This document shows positions 42,428 to 51,274 of a stretch of 64,000 bases of DNA, one piece after another. Numbering within the stretch: position 1 is the first letter of the stretch; each line of letters starts with the position of its first letter. The notes under the pieces were generated by a model. It was given only the letters and a program-made list of their open reading frames with translations, was not told the origin of the DNA and searched no databases. This DNA is from Paracoccaceae bacterium. Lineage in GTDB: Bacteria; Pseudomonadota; Alphaproteobacteria; Rhodobacterales; Rhodobacteraceae. A program made the position numbers and the translations under genes. Location: contig JANSYP010000006.1 in NCBI GenBank assembly GCA_024742405.1, positions 124,001 through 188,000 of the forward strand, read 5' to 3'.

Positions 42428-43182
42428 TACGCGACCTCCTCGAGGATATCGGTATAACCGTTGTTCTCGACTTCGAGCGCCAGCTCGGGACCGCCGGATT
42501 TTACGATGCGCCCGTCGGACATGATGTGCACCACATCCGGTTTGATGTGGTCGAGCAGGCGCTGGTAATGCGTGATCACGAGAAACGAGCGTCCCTCGGA
42601 CCGCAGCGCGTTGACACCTTCGGCCACCAGCTTCATCGCGTCCACGTCGAGGCCGCTGTCGGTCTCGTCCAGGATGCACATCTTGGGCTCCAGCACGGCC
42701 ATCTGCAGGATCTCGTTGCGCTTTTTCTCACCGCCCGAGAAGCCGACATTGACCGGGCGCTTGAGCATGTCCGCATCGATCTTGAGCGCCTTTGCCTTTT
42801 CGCGCACCAGCTTGAGGAAGTCGGTCGCACTCATCTCATCCTCGCCGCGCGATTTGCGTTGCGCATTCAGCGCGGTGCGCAGGAAGGTCATGTTGCCCAC
42901 GCCGGGGATCTCGACCGGATACTGAAAAGCCAGGAACAGACCCGCGGCCGCGCGCTCTTCGGGGTCCAGATCAAGCAGATCGGTGCCTTCCAGCGTCACG
43001 CTGCCATCGGTAACTTCGTACCCGTCACGCCCCGAGAGAACATAGGAAAGGGTCGATTTTCCCGACCCGTTTGGCCCCATGATGGCATGGACCGACCCGG
43101 CCCCGACATTCAGGTCGACACCTTTCAGGATCGCCTTCTCTTCTTCTTCAAGCTCGACGTGCAGGTTTTTGATTTCCAACAT
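42427..43182 (-). CDS. sufC: Fe-S cluster assembly ATPase SufC
   Basis: A 251-residue ABC-type ATPase: Walker A in MGPNGSGKSTLSY, Q-loop at AFQYPVEIPG, signature FSGGEKKRNEI, Walker B MCILDETDSGLD, and the switch His in VITHYQRLL. It energises SufBC2D during cluster assembly on the cytosolic side. The ATG (MLEIKNL) is preceded by AGGTGGG. Confidence 0.97.
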   Translation of the reverse strand: MLEIKNLHVELEEEEKAILKGVDLNVGAGSVHAIMGPNGSGKSTLSYVLSGRDGYEVTDGSVTLEGTDLLDLDPEERAAAGLFLAFQYPVEIPGVGNMTFLRTALNAQRKSRGEDEMSATDFLKLVREKAKALKIDADMLKRPVNVGFSGGEKKRNEILQMAVLEPKMCILDETDSGLDVDAMKLVAEGVNALRSEGRSFLVITHYQRLLDHIKPDVVHIMSDGRIVKSGGPELALEVENNGYTDILEEVA

Positions 43183-43215
43183 TATTCCCACCTTTTCCTT
43201 TCAGTTTCGCGGCGA

Positions 43216-43527
43216 TCAGCCGAGCGTGACCGCGGTGCCGGAGGCCGACACCATCAGCATGTTGTTGATAACTTCATAGTCCAGATCGACGCCCACGACG
43301 GCATTGCCGCCCATGTCGCGGGCGCGGTCTTCCATTTCCTGCAAGGCCGTGGCCCGCGCCTCCCCCAGGGACTCCTCATAAGCCCCGGAGCGGCCGCCGA
43401 TGATGTCGGTGATCCCGGCAAACACATCGCGAAACACGTTTGCCCCCAAGATCGCCTCGCCCACGACGATCCCGTGGTAGTCGGTGATGGCGCGTCCTTC
43501 GACGCTGGGTGTGGTCGTCACGATCAT
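43216..43527 (-). CDS. YbjQ/UPF0145 family protein
   Basis: A 103-residue protein with the family pattern: [59 protein letters not shown] and MVSASGTAV. YbjQ proteins are heavy-metal-binding-like pentamers of unsettled function. Located within the suf operon, 33 bases before sufC. Confidence 0.92.
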   Translation of the reverse strand: MIVTTTPSVEGRAITDYHGIVVGEAILGANVFRDVFAGITDIIGGRSGAYEESLGEARATALQEMEDRARDMGGNAVVGVDLDYEVINNMLMVSASGTAVTLG

Positions 43528-43546
43528 ATCTTCACATCCCCCGGGG

Positions 43547-44053
43547 TCATGTGTCTTCGCCATCCCAGTAGTCCAGACCGCCGTCGCGCCGCGCGATATG
43601 TGTGAGATGGGCGCTGAAGAAATCCTGGCCCGGAAAGATGCCGATTGCGCCGAACTTGCCGCTGTCGGGATACTCCACGATGTCAGGATCCCGCCGCGTA
43701 CTGATCCCCAGATAGCGCAGTACCTCCGTCCCTGTGTTGATCAACTGGTGTGCGGTGTCGGGTCCGCCCTTGGGCGCGGCACAGACATCGCCTGCCACAA
43801 CAGGATGTTCGCTGTCGCCGAAGCGGTAGATGCCTGTGCCCGCCAGGATCACGAACAGCTCATCGTTGCCCAGGTGGTTGTGAAACGGAAACGCGCGCTT
43901 GCCCGGCGCGACTGCGATATGCATCACGCCCAGACCGGTCAGGCCGAGTTGCGCGCCCAGCGACGCGACGTCGGCGCCGAAGCGATCCGAACCGCCCTCA
44001 GGCTGCATCGGAAAGCAGGGCGCGTCCGCAGCTGTGATCACGGGGGATACCAT
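43547..44053 (-). CDS. Cupin-domain protein in the suf operon
   Basis: A 168-residue single cupin: [26 protein letters not shown] holds the first metal motif, and [24 protein letters not shown] the second. Often annotated as a cupin of unknown function near sugar or sulfur genes. Co-directional with its neighbours at 19 bases spacing. Confidence 0.88.
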   Translation of the reverse strand: MVSPVITAADAPCFPMQPEGGSDRFGADVASLGAQLGLTGLGVMHIAVAPGKRAFPFHNHLGNDELFVILAGTGIYRFGDSEHPVVAGDVCAAPKGGPDTAHQLINTGTEVLRYLGISTRRDPDIVEYPDSGKFGAIGIFPGQDFFSAHLTHIARRDGGLDYWDGEDT

Positions 44054-44070
44054 CGTCCGTCTTCCTCCGA

Positions 44071-44280
44071 CTAGCGCCCGCTGCGCCGCAGCCGAAATCC
44101 GGCGATCCAGAAGGTGCCGAGGATCTGCACGATGCCCGCAACCGCGGTCGCGGTCCCGATATCGCCGCCAAACATTCCCGTTACCACCATCATGGCCACC
44201 GCAGAGACCGGGACCATCATCAGGGTGCACACGATCACGAGAAGGATCGGCGCAGTCCATCCGCGGCGAATATCATCCAT
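44071..44280 (-). CDS. Small membrane protein in the suf operon
   Basis: A 69-residue protein with two helices (ILLVIVCTLMMVPVSAVAMMVV and AVAGIVQILGTFWIAGFRL). A TTG at 44292 is an alternative start. No known family; kept because of its position and composition. Confidence 0.6.
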   Translation of the reverse strand: MDDIRRGWTAPILLVIVCTLMMVPVSAVAMMVVTGMFGGDIGTATAVAGIVQILGTFWIAGFRLRRSGR

Positions 44281-44331
44281 GATCTGTTCCAAATTCCGTC
44301 CTCAGTCTTTTGCGTGCCGCAGCATCGCCCA

Positions 44332-44538
44332 TCAGTCGAGATCCCGCTCCATATAGATCTTGACGATCCAATGAGACGGGATCGCGCAGCAGAAAATGCC
44401 AATGGCGGTCCCCAGATTGCCTGTTCCGATCCAAAGCGGCGCTGCCAGCCCGACGAACACGATCATCAACATCGAGAAATAGATCAGGTACCAGCGCCGA
44501 GGCTGTGCCGGTGTTGTCCACCAGCGCCAGCTGGTCAT
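44332..44538 (-). CDS. Small membrane protein coupled to sufB
   Basis: A 68-residue protein with two helices (WYLIYFSMLMIVFVGLAAPLW and NLGTAIGIFCCAIPSHWIV). Its ATG overlaps the sufB stop by one base (TGATG), which supports real translation. Unknown function. Confidence 0.65.
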   Translation of the reverse strand: MTSWRWWTTPAQPRRWYLIYFSMLMIVFVGLAAPLWIGTGNLGTAIGIFCCAIPSHWIVKIYMERDLD

Positions 44539-46067
44539 CAGCCCACGGAGCCCTCGAGCGAGATGGCGACCAATTGCTGGGCTTCCATCGCGAACTCCAT
44601 CGGCAGCGCCTGCAGCACCTCCTTGCAGAATCCGTTCACCACAAGTGCCACAGCCTCTTCCTCATCCATACCGCGGCTACGGCAGTAGAAGAGCTGGTCG
44701 TCGTCGACCTTGCTGGTCGTGGCCTCGTGCTCCACGCGGGACGAGTTGTTGCGCACCTCAATGTAGGGCACGGTGTGCGCCCCGCATTGATCGCCGATCA
44801 ACAGGCTGTCGCACTGGGTGTAGTTGCGCCCATCCTTGGCCTTGGGATGCATCGAAACGAGCCCGCGATAGGTGTTCTGGGCCTTGCCCGCGCTGATACC
44901 CTTGGAGACGATGCGCGACTTTGTGTTCTTGCCCAGGTGCACCATCTTGGTGCCGGTGTCGGCCTGCTGGTAGTTGTTGGCGATGGCGATGGAGTAGAAC
45001 TCGCCCTGGCTGTCATCGCCGCGCAAGATGCAGGACGGGTACTTCCAGGTGACGGCGGAGCCGGTTTCGACCTGCGTCCACATCACCTTGGCCCGGTCGC
45101 CGCGGCAGTCCGCGCGCTTCGTGACGAAGTTGAAGATCCCGCCATTGCCGTTCTCGTCGCCCGGATACCAGTTCTGGACGGTGGAGTACTTCACCTCCGC
45201 GTCCTCTTCGACGATGATCTCGACCACCGCGGCATGGAGCTGGGTGGTGTCCCGCTGCGGTGCAGTGCAACCTTCGAGATAGCTGACATAGGAGCCCTTG
45301 TCGGCAATGATCAGCGTCCGCTCGAACTGTCCGGTGTTTTCGGCATTGATGCGGAAATAGGTCGAAAGCTCCATCGGGCAGCGCACGCCCGGCGGCACAT
45401 AGACAAACGAGCCATCGGAAAAGACCGCCGAGTTCAGCGTGGCAAAGAAATTGTCCGACTGCGGCACGACGCTGCCGAGGTACTTCTTCACCAGCTCGGG
45501 ATGGTTCTCGATCGCCTCGGAGATCGAACAGAAGATCACGCCGGCGGCCTCGAGTTCCTTCTGGAACGTCGTGCCCAGGCTGACGCTGTCGAACACCGCG
45601 TCGACGGCGACCTTGCGCCCCTCGGCCGGGGCCGCTTCTGCCCCCTCCACACCCGCGAGGATCATCTGTTCCTGCAGAGGGATGCCCAGCTTCTCATAGG
45701 TCGCGAGCAGTTTCGGGTCGACCTCATCAAGCGATTTCGGCTTTTCTTCCATGCTCTTGGGACGGGCATAGTAATACTGGTCCTGGTAGTCGATCGGCGG
45801 ATAGTGCACCATCGCCCAGGTCGGCTCGTCCATCTTGGTCCAGCGCTCGAACGCCTGCAGCCGCCACTCGGTCATCCACTCCGGCTCACCGTTCTTTTCG
45901 CTGATTAGCCGCACGATGTCTGGGGTTACGCCCTTTGGCGCGTACTCCATCTCGATCTCGGTATCCCAACCATACTTGTACTTCCCGGCCATGGACTGAA
46001 CGGTTTCAACCGTCTCCCGGTCCACGCCTTCACGTACTTCGGTGGTGGTGTTGTCGAGTGCAGCCAT
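44538..46067 (-). CDS. sufB: Fe-S cluster assembly protein SufB
   Basis: A 509-residue scaffold protein on which the nascent Fe-S cluster is built. Typical segments are [52 protein letters not shown], the conserved [10 protein letters not shown] region, and [22 protein letters not shown]. The ATG follows a short upstream spacer after the nifS-type gene. Confidence 0.97.
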   Translation of the reverse strand: MAALDNTTTEVREGVDRETVETVQSMAGKYKYGWDTEIEMEYAPKGVTPDIVRLISEKNGEPEWMTEWRLQAFERWTKMDEPTWAMVHYPPIDYQDQYYYARPKSMEEKPKSLDEVDPKLLATYEKLGIPLQEQMILAGVEGAEAAPAEGRKVAVDAVFDSVSLGTTFQKELEAAGVIFCSISEAIENHPELVKKYLGSVVPQSDNFFATLNSAVFSDGSFVYVPPGVRCPMELSTYFRINAENTGQFERTLIIADKGSYVSYLEGCTAPQRDTTQLHAAVVEIIVEEDAEVKYSTVQNWYPGDENGNGGIFNFVTKRADCRGDRAKVMWTQVETGSAVTWKYPSCILRGDDSQGEFYSIAIANNYQQADTGTKMVHLGKNTKSRIVSKGISAGKAQNTYRGLVSMHPKAKDGRNYTQCDSLLIGDQCGAHTVPYIEVRNNSSRVEHEATTSKVDDDQLFYCRSRGMDEEEAVALVVNGFCKEVLQALPMEFAMEAQQLVAISLEGSVG

Positions 46068-46133
46068 CGTTTGCCCGTTTCCCTATTTGACCGCGTGCTG
46101 AACGCGCGCGGAATTTTTCCTTTTGTCCGGCGT

Positions 46134-47180
46134 TCAGGCCGCGCGGGCCCGGAACCGGTCATATGCCGCTCCCCAGGCTTCGGCAAAACCGCGCACCTGG
46201 TCTTCGGTCGTCTCGGGGCCGATGGACACCCGGATCGCGGATTGTGCCACGTCGTCCGGCAGGCCCATTGCCCCCAGCACGCGGCTTGACCGGACCTTGC
46301 CGGAAGAGCAGGCCGACCCCGCCGAAATCGCGAACCCGGCCAGGTCCATCTGCATCACCTGGGTCTCTCCCTTCCATCCCGGAACGGAAAAACATGAGGT
46401 GTTTGGCAGCCGCTGTGCCTCTTTCCCGATGAAAATAGTCTGACTTGCCCGGAGGTGTATAGTTGTTTCTAGAATATTTCTAACTTTTTCGACGGCGCCC
46501 CAGCAATCATTGGCCAGGTCGCGCGCGGCGGCCTCGGCAGCTGCTCCGAATCCGGCAATGCCCGCTACATTTTCGGTGCCCGACCGCCGGCCCATCTCCT
46601 GACCGCCACCGAGTATGCGCGCATCGACATCCAGACCGCGACGGAGCACCAGCGCCCCGATGCCCCGCGGTCCGCCGATCTTGTGGGCGGACAGCAGCGC
46701 CATGTCGACACCGGACCAGTCGAAGGCCAACGGGACCTTGCCAAAAGCCTGGGTGAAGTCGCTCACCGCGAGACCCTCAGGAAGGTCCTGAAGCACGCCG
46801 GTTTCGCTGTTTGCCGCCTGCAGGCAACTGGCCGCCGGATCGTCGGGAGCGACGCGCCCCTCCGCATCGCAGGTCAATTCGGGCACCGTCCACGCGCGCA
46901 CCGCCTCGTGCTCCACCTCCGACGCCTTCAGGCCTCGCCCGGCCAAGGCAAGCGCCGCGGCCTCGGTGGCACCGCTCGTGAAGACGATGTCGGATGCAAC
47001 AGCCCCGACAGCTTCGGCCACCTGACCGCGCGCGCGTTCGATCACAGCCCGCGCCGCCCGCCCCTCGGCATGGATGGAGGACGGGTTGCCGCATCGGTCC
47101 AGCGCCTCGATCATCGCGGCGCGCGCCTCCGGCCGCAGCGGCGCCGATGCGTTCCAGTCCAAATAGATCCGTGGCTTCAT
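46134..47180 (-). CDS. NifS/IscS-type cysteine desulfurase
   Basis: A 348-residue PLP enzyme of group I. MKPRIYLDWNASAPLRPEAR starts the protein, LSAHKIGGPRGIGALVL contains the PLP lysine, QEMGRRSGTENVAGI the substrate loop, and SAGSACSSGKVRSS the catalytic cysteine. It is a second sulfur donor in the same operon as SufS. The start is 11 bases after the iscR stop. Confidence 0.93.
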   Translation of the reverse strand: MKPRIYLDWNASAPLRPEARAAMIEALDRCGNPSSIHAEGRAARAVIERARGQVAEAVGAVASDIVFTSGATEAAALALAGRGLKASEVEHEAVRAWTVPELTCDAEGRVAPDDPAASCLQAANSETGVLQDLPEGLAVSDFTQAFGKVPLAFDWSGVDMALLSAHKIGGPRGIGALVLRRGLDVDARILGGGQEMGRRSGTENVAGIAGFGAAAEAAARDLANDCWGAVEKVRNILETTIHLRASQTIFIGKEAQRLPNTSCFSVPGWKGETQVMQMDLAGFAISAGSACSSGKVRSSRVLGAMGLPDDVAQSAIRVSIGPETTEDQVRGFAEAWGAAYDRFRARAA

Positions 47181-47191
47181 GGCTCGGCGCG

Positions 47192-47650
47192 CTATTCGTC
47201 CACGATCGCGAAGAGCGACGGCACCGCCGGGCACGGCGCCAGCGTATTGCCCACAACATCGGACAGGCTGGTCTGGTGCAGGAACACGTAGACATGGGCG
47301 GAAAAGCTTTCCCACAACCGGTTCGTCAGGGATTGCGCCTTGCTGCCCGACAGACCGCCCGAGACTGCGGCCCCGGTATGCATCGCGCTCACTGTCTCAT
47401 CGACCGCACCGAGGATGTCGGACACGCGGATATCCTCAGGCGGAAGGGCGAGCTTGTATCCGCCCCCTGGCCCGCGCATCGAGACGACCAGACCCGCCTT
47501 GCGCAGTTTAACGAAGAGTTGCTCGAGATAAGCCAGCGAAATATTCTGCCGCTCCGAGACCTCAGCCAGCGCGATCAGCTTGTCGGGCGGCTGCATCGCC
47601 AGGTCGACCAACGCGACCATGGCATAGCGGCCCTTTGTGCTTAGCTTCAT
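47192..47650 (-). CDS. iscR: Rrf2-family regulator IscR, lacking the three-cysteine cluster site
   Basis: A 152-residue winged-helix repressor: MKLSTKGRYAMVALVDLA, LAYLEQLFVKLRKAGLV and SMRGPGGGYKLALPPEDIRV are classic IscR. The region that normally holds three cysteines (around AVDETVSAMHTGAAVSG) has none. The only cysteine is Cys140 in TLAPCPAVP. A single-cysteine IscR has been described in Rhodobacter, so cluster ligation probably differs. First gene of the suf operon, likely autoregulated. Confidence 0.93.
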   Translation of the reverse strand: MKLSTKGRYAMVALVDLAMQPPDKLIALAEVSERQNISLAYLEQLFVKLRKAGLVVSMRGPGGGYKLALPPEDIRVSDILGAVDETVSAMHTGAAVSGGLSGSKAQSLTNRLWESFSAHVYVFLHQTSLSDVVGNTLAPCPAVPSLFAIVDE

Positions 47651-47686
47651 GGTTGTCCCCTGTCCCGCCGGGTGCCTGCGGCATTG

Positions 47687-47706
47687 ACCATCCGAATCCA
47701 GATGGT
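47687..47706. promoter_or_regulatory. Candidate IscR operator
   Basis: ACCATC at 47687-47692 and GATGGT at 47701-47706 form a dyad with an 8-base spacer, 37 bases upstream of the iscR start and between two divergent genes. Assignment to IscR is inference from position. Confidence 0.4.
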
Positions 47707-47832
47707 TAGGTGCACTGACACGACATTTCATCGGTCGACGCACGGTTTTGACCTCGGGTGTACGCCTCGCGCGCCATACCCGTCAAGGAACCGGCTTGCC
47801 CGTCGACCGACAAAGAGAGAGGCCGGCCGCCC

Positions 47833-48486
47833 ATGCCAGAGGTCATTTTTCCCGGGCCCGAGGGACGGCTCGAAGGCCGCTACCACCCGCAAAAGGAAAA
47901 AGACGCGCCGATCGCGATCATCTTGCACCCCCACCCGCAGTTCGGGGGCACGATGAACAATCGGGTCGTCTACAACCTGCACTATTCCTTTCTGAACATG
48001 GGCTTCACTGTCCTGCGGTTCAATTTTCGCGGGGTCGGGCGCAGTCAGGGCGAATATGATCAGGGCATCGGCGAACTGAGCGATGCGGCCTCGGCGCTCG
48101 ACTATCTGCAGTCGATGAACCAGAATGCCAAGCATTGCTGGGTCGCCGGTTTCAGCTTCGGGGCCTGGATTGGCATGCAGCTCCTGATGCGGCGCCCGGA
48201 GATTACCGGGTTCATCTCGGTGTCACCCCCGGCGAACATGTATGATTTCTCGTTTCTCGCCCCCTGCCCCTCTTCGGGGCTGATCATCAACGGAACGCGC
48301 GACCGTGTGGCCCCGCCCGCAGACACCCACAACCTCGTGGCAAAGCTGCACGAACAAAAGGGAATCACGATCACCCATACGGAAATCGAGGGTGCAGGGC
48401 ATTTCTTCGAAGACCCGCACATGGAAACGCTGACCGAAAACGTCACCGAGTACGTCCAGCGCCGTCTGACCGAAACCACACGTTAG
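47833..48486 (+). CDS. Alpha/beta hydrolase
   Basis: A 217-residue serine hydrolase of the small cytosolic type: oxyanion HPHPQFGGTMNNRVVYNL, FNFRGVGRSQGEYDQG, nucleophile in GFSFGAWIGMQL, and catalytic His in GAGHFFED. The substrate is unknown. This gene often lies beside suf or iscR in Rhodobacterales. Divergent from iscR. Confidence 0.88.
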   Translation: MPEVIFPGPEGRLEGRYHPQKEKDAPIAIILHPHPQFGGTMNNRVVYNLHYSFLNMGFTVLRFNFRGVGRSQGEYDQGIGELSDAASALDYLQSMNQNAKHCWVAGFSFGAWIGMQLLMRRPEITGFISVSPPANMYDFSFLAPCPSSGLIINGTRDRVAPPADTHNLVAKLHEQKGITITHTEIEGAGHFFEDPHMETLTENVTEYVQRRLTETTR

Positions 48487-48850
48487 GCTCGCCGCGCAAG
48501 CTGAGGTCTGCCACTCCTCGTAGCTCGAGGTGGTGTGCGTCGCCCCTCCACCGTGTGGTGCTTGACGTTCTGATTGATGCGCCAAGCCAGTACACGCCGG
48601 AAAGCCGCGGCGTCGGCACCGCGTTCCACGATACCTGAACGGGCTTCCAACCCTCGCGGCGCTTGCGAACAGCGCTGATTGTCTCCCGCTGCGGAATCTC
48701 GGCACGGACGAGCCTGCCGCGAATAGACCATCTTGCGCGGACATCCGTCGTGGCACGCGACGTCCCGCGCTGTAAACGGCGCGTTTGGGGTTGCCAGACC
48801 ATACAGTGCTGGGCGAGACGTCGTGCTGTCCTGAAACGAGAGTTGATCCG
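48487..48850. other. Intergenic, no supported gene
   Basis: About 360 bases. A long minus-strand frame crosses this stretch but continues antisense through the metallopeptidase gene, so it is considered spurious. Confidence 0.45.
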
Positions 48851-49840
48851 ATGCGCATCTATCGCTGCCCATTCTGTGCAGCAGACCTGTATTTTCGGAA
48901 CCTGATCTGCACCTGCGGGCAACAGGTGGCGCTCGACCCGGCGACGGATCAGTTCGTGCCGCTGGCTGCAGGCTGCGCCAATCGCGAGCTGATCGACTGC
49001 AACTGGGTCGCACCGGAGCCCGGCGCGCTCTGCGTCTCCTGCGACACGACCGAGGTTATCCCCGACCTCACGCCGGAGGGCAACACGCAGCTCTGGGCCG
49101 ATGCGGAGGCGGCCAAACGCTGGGTTCTGATCGGGCTGTTCCGGCTCGGCTGGTTCGCGCCCGGCGCACCACGACCGGAGTTCCGCTTCCTCGCCGAGCA
49201 GACCAGCAGCGGGGAAACCCCTGTCGTCATGGGGCATGCCAATGGCGTCGTGACGATCAATATCGCGGAGGCCGACCCGGTTATCCGAACCCGCCGTCGG
49301 GAGGCGCTGGACGAAGACTACCGCACCCTCATCGGTCACATGCGCCACGAACTTGCCCACTTCCAGCACTGGGTGCTCGAAGACACCCCGGCGTTCGTCA
49401 CGGCCTTCCGGGCACTGTTCGGGGATGAGACCGAAGACTATGGCGCCGCGCTCGAACGCTACTATGGCGACAGCGCGCCGCCCGATTGGCAGAGCCGCTT
49501 CATCACCGCCTATGCCAGCGCTCATCCCCATGAAGACTGGGCCGAGAGCGTCGCCCACCTGCTGCATCTGGTCGACATTCTCGACAGCGCGGCAGCAGCA
49601 GGACTCTCGCTCGCCGACGCCGGATCGCCGGTGCCCGACCCCTATCGGCAGGAGGACAGCGACGCGCTGATCGCACAAGCAATGGCGTATGCGCTGGCGA
49701 TCAATCACATCAATCGCTCGATGGGGATCGCCGATCTCTACCCGTTTGTGGTCAACGCGCCCGCACGGGAAAAGCTCGCCTTCGTGCATGACTGGATCCG
49801 CCTGCCCCACCCCGCCCGACTGCTGGAAGATCCTGCATGA
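48851..49840 (+). CDS. Putative zinc-binding metallopeptidase with N-terminal zinc ribbon
   Basis: A 329-residue protein. The start YRCPFCAADLYFRNLICTCGQQ is a zinc ribbon. The body carries HMRHELAHFQHWVL, an HExxH zinc site, and HPHEDWAESVAHLLHLVD with a further likely ligand. This is the putative zinc-binding metallopeptidase family; the substrate is unknown. It is encoded with the next two genes in one direction. Confidence 0.87.
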   Translation: MRIYRCPFCAADLYFRNLICTCGQQVALDPATDQFVPLAAGCANRELIDCNWVAPEPGALCVSCDTTEVIPDLTPEGNTQLWADAEAAKRWVLIGLFRLGWFAPGAPRPEFRFLAEQTSSGETPVVMGHANGVVTINIAEADPVIRTRRREALDEDYRTLIGHMRHELAHFQHWVLEDTPAFVTAFRALFGDETEDYGAALERYYGDSAPPDWQSRFITAYASAHPHEDWAESVAHLLHLVDILDSAAAAGLSLADAGSPVPDPYRQEDSDALIAQAMAYALAINHINRSMGIADLYPFVVNAPAREKLAFVHDWIRLPHPARLLEDPA

Positions 49841-49907
49841 CGCCAGCCGTCCGCGCGCGAGCTGCACTGCCCGAACAAATTCTTCACGATTGACGAAAGG
49901 GAGCTGA

Positions 49908-50489
49908 ATGACCCCCGCCTTTGCCCAGGACGCGTCAAACAGCGTCAATTTCACGGTCGAGCTATGGATCCCGCTGACGTTAGCCGTGCTCGCGATGGTC
50001 TTTGCGATCATCCAGTATCGCAAGCAAAAGGAGATCGACCGGCAAATGGAGATCCGCAGGGAAAAGCGCGCGGCATTCTCCAGCTTCGTGCGCGCGCTCG
50101 ACCGGCTGATCAATCACCGTGTTTTGGCCAGCGAGGACGCTGAAACCTCGGCTGAGATCGTCAAGGCGAAGGAAGCGCTGAATGAATGCTACCTGCGCGC
50201 GACGTCCGAAAACCTGAAGTTCTTCGTGGCCGCGATGGAGGCCGCGCGTCAGCTCTCCAACAGCCTTGAGACGCCAGACACGGAAAGCGCGGAGTTTCGC
50301 GAGCTTTGCGATGCCTATAACGCCGCCCTCACCGATGCCGTGAACGGGGCGCGGCGCGAATTCGGCCTTGTCGAAACACTGCAGGACCCGCTGACCGAGG
50401 GCATGGTGGACGCGCTGATCCTGCTGCCGGACAAAAAGCTCGAACGCGCGGTCGACGTGGAGACGCCCAAGGCATTGGACAAGTCATGA
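49908..50489 (+). CDS. Membrane-anchored helical protein of unknown function
   Basis: A 193-residue protein with one N-terminal helix (LWIPLTLAVLAMVFAIIQYRKQ) and a long cytoplasmic helical domain (MEIRREKRAAFSSFVRALDRL, AKEALNECYLRATSENLKFF). No family recognised. Its stop overlaps the next start (ATGA). Confidence 0.72.
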   Translation: MTPAFAQDASNSVNFTVELWIPLTLAVLAMVFAIIQYRKQKEIDRQMEIRREKRAAFSSFVRALDRLINHRVLASEDAETSAEIVKAKEALNECYLRATSENLKFFVAAMEAARQLSNSLETPDTESAEFRELCDAYNAALTDAVNGARREFGLVETLQDPLTEGMVDALILLPDKKLERAVDVETPKALDKS

Positions 50490-51274
50490 CGGCCCTGCAT
50501 GTCGGACTGATCGGCTATGGCAGCATCGGCGCAGCACTTGCGGACCTGATCGCGGACGACCCGGCTCTGGGGGATGTCACCCTCACCGTCCTCGTCCGTC
50601 GAGGTCGCGAAACCCCGGTCTCCACCGTGCACGACACTTCAGCGCTGATAGCTGCGAAGCCGGACCTCGTCATCGAATGCGCCGGGCATGGTGCCGTCGC
50701 AGAGCTGGTGCCCGACTGTCTCACCGCAGGCCTGAACACCGTTGTTGCCTCGATCGGCGCGCTGGCGGATGCCGGCCTTCACGAACGTCTGATCGCGGCG
50801 GCCTCAGCCGGTGATACCCGGCTGATCCTGCCTGCGGGTGCGATCGGTGGGATCGATCTGCTGTCGGCGCTGCGCCCCTCCGGCATCGCCTCGGTGATCT
50901 ACGAAGGGCGCAAACCGCCTGCGGCCTGGGCAGGCTCGCCCGCCGAACAGGCCTGCGACCTGACGGGCTTGCAATCGGCGACCGTCTTTTTCGAAGGCAC
51001 CGCGCGCGAAGCCGCACTGGCCTATCCGAAAAACGCCAATGTGGCGGCCACCCTCGCGCTCGCCGGAACGGGATTTGACGCAACGCGTGTGCAGCTCATC
51101 GCGGACCCGGCCGCCTCCGGAAACACGCACAGCTACACCGTGAGTTCGGGCGGGGCGGATTATCGCGTCGAAATCATCGGAAAGCCGTCGCCGCAAAATC
51201 CACGCACGTCGATGGCGACGGTCTACAGCCTCTGGCGCGAGGTCGCGAACCGCGCGGGACCGGTCGCGATCTAG
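50486..51274 (+). CDS. Aspartate dehydrogenase-like oxidoreductase
   Basis: A 262-residue NAD(P)-binding protein. GLIGYGSIGAALADLIADD is the nucleotide-binding loop, ECAGHGAVAELVPDCL follows, and LPAGAIGGIDLLSALRP plus YPKNANVAATLALAGTGFD match L-aspartate dehydrogenase, which converts L-aspartate to iminoaspartate (a start for NAD synthesis) or works in reverse. Converges on the TPR gene with a four-base overlap of stops. Confidence 0.85.
   Translation: MTALHVGLIGYGSIGAALADLIADDPALGDVTLTVLVRRGRETPVSTVHDTSALIAAKPDLVIECAGHGAVAELVPDCLTAGLNTVVASIGALADAGLHERLIAAASAGDTRLILPAGAIGGIDLLSALRPSGIASVIYEGRKPPAAWAGSPAEQACDLTGLQSATVFFEGTAREAALAYPKNANVAATLALAGTGFDATRVQLIADPAASGNTHSYTVSSGGADYRVEIIGKPSPQNPRTSMATVYSLWREVANRAGPVAI

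Noticed and set aside
48443-50113. 556-codon minus-strand ORF
   Set aside because: It is antisense to the zinc metallopeptidase gene, whose HExxH and zinc-ribbon motifs are clear; the minus frame has no domain.
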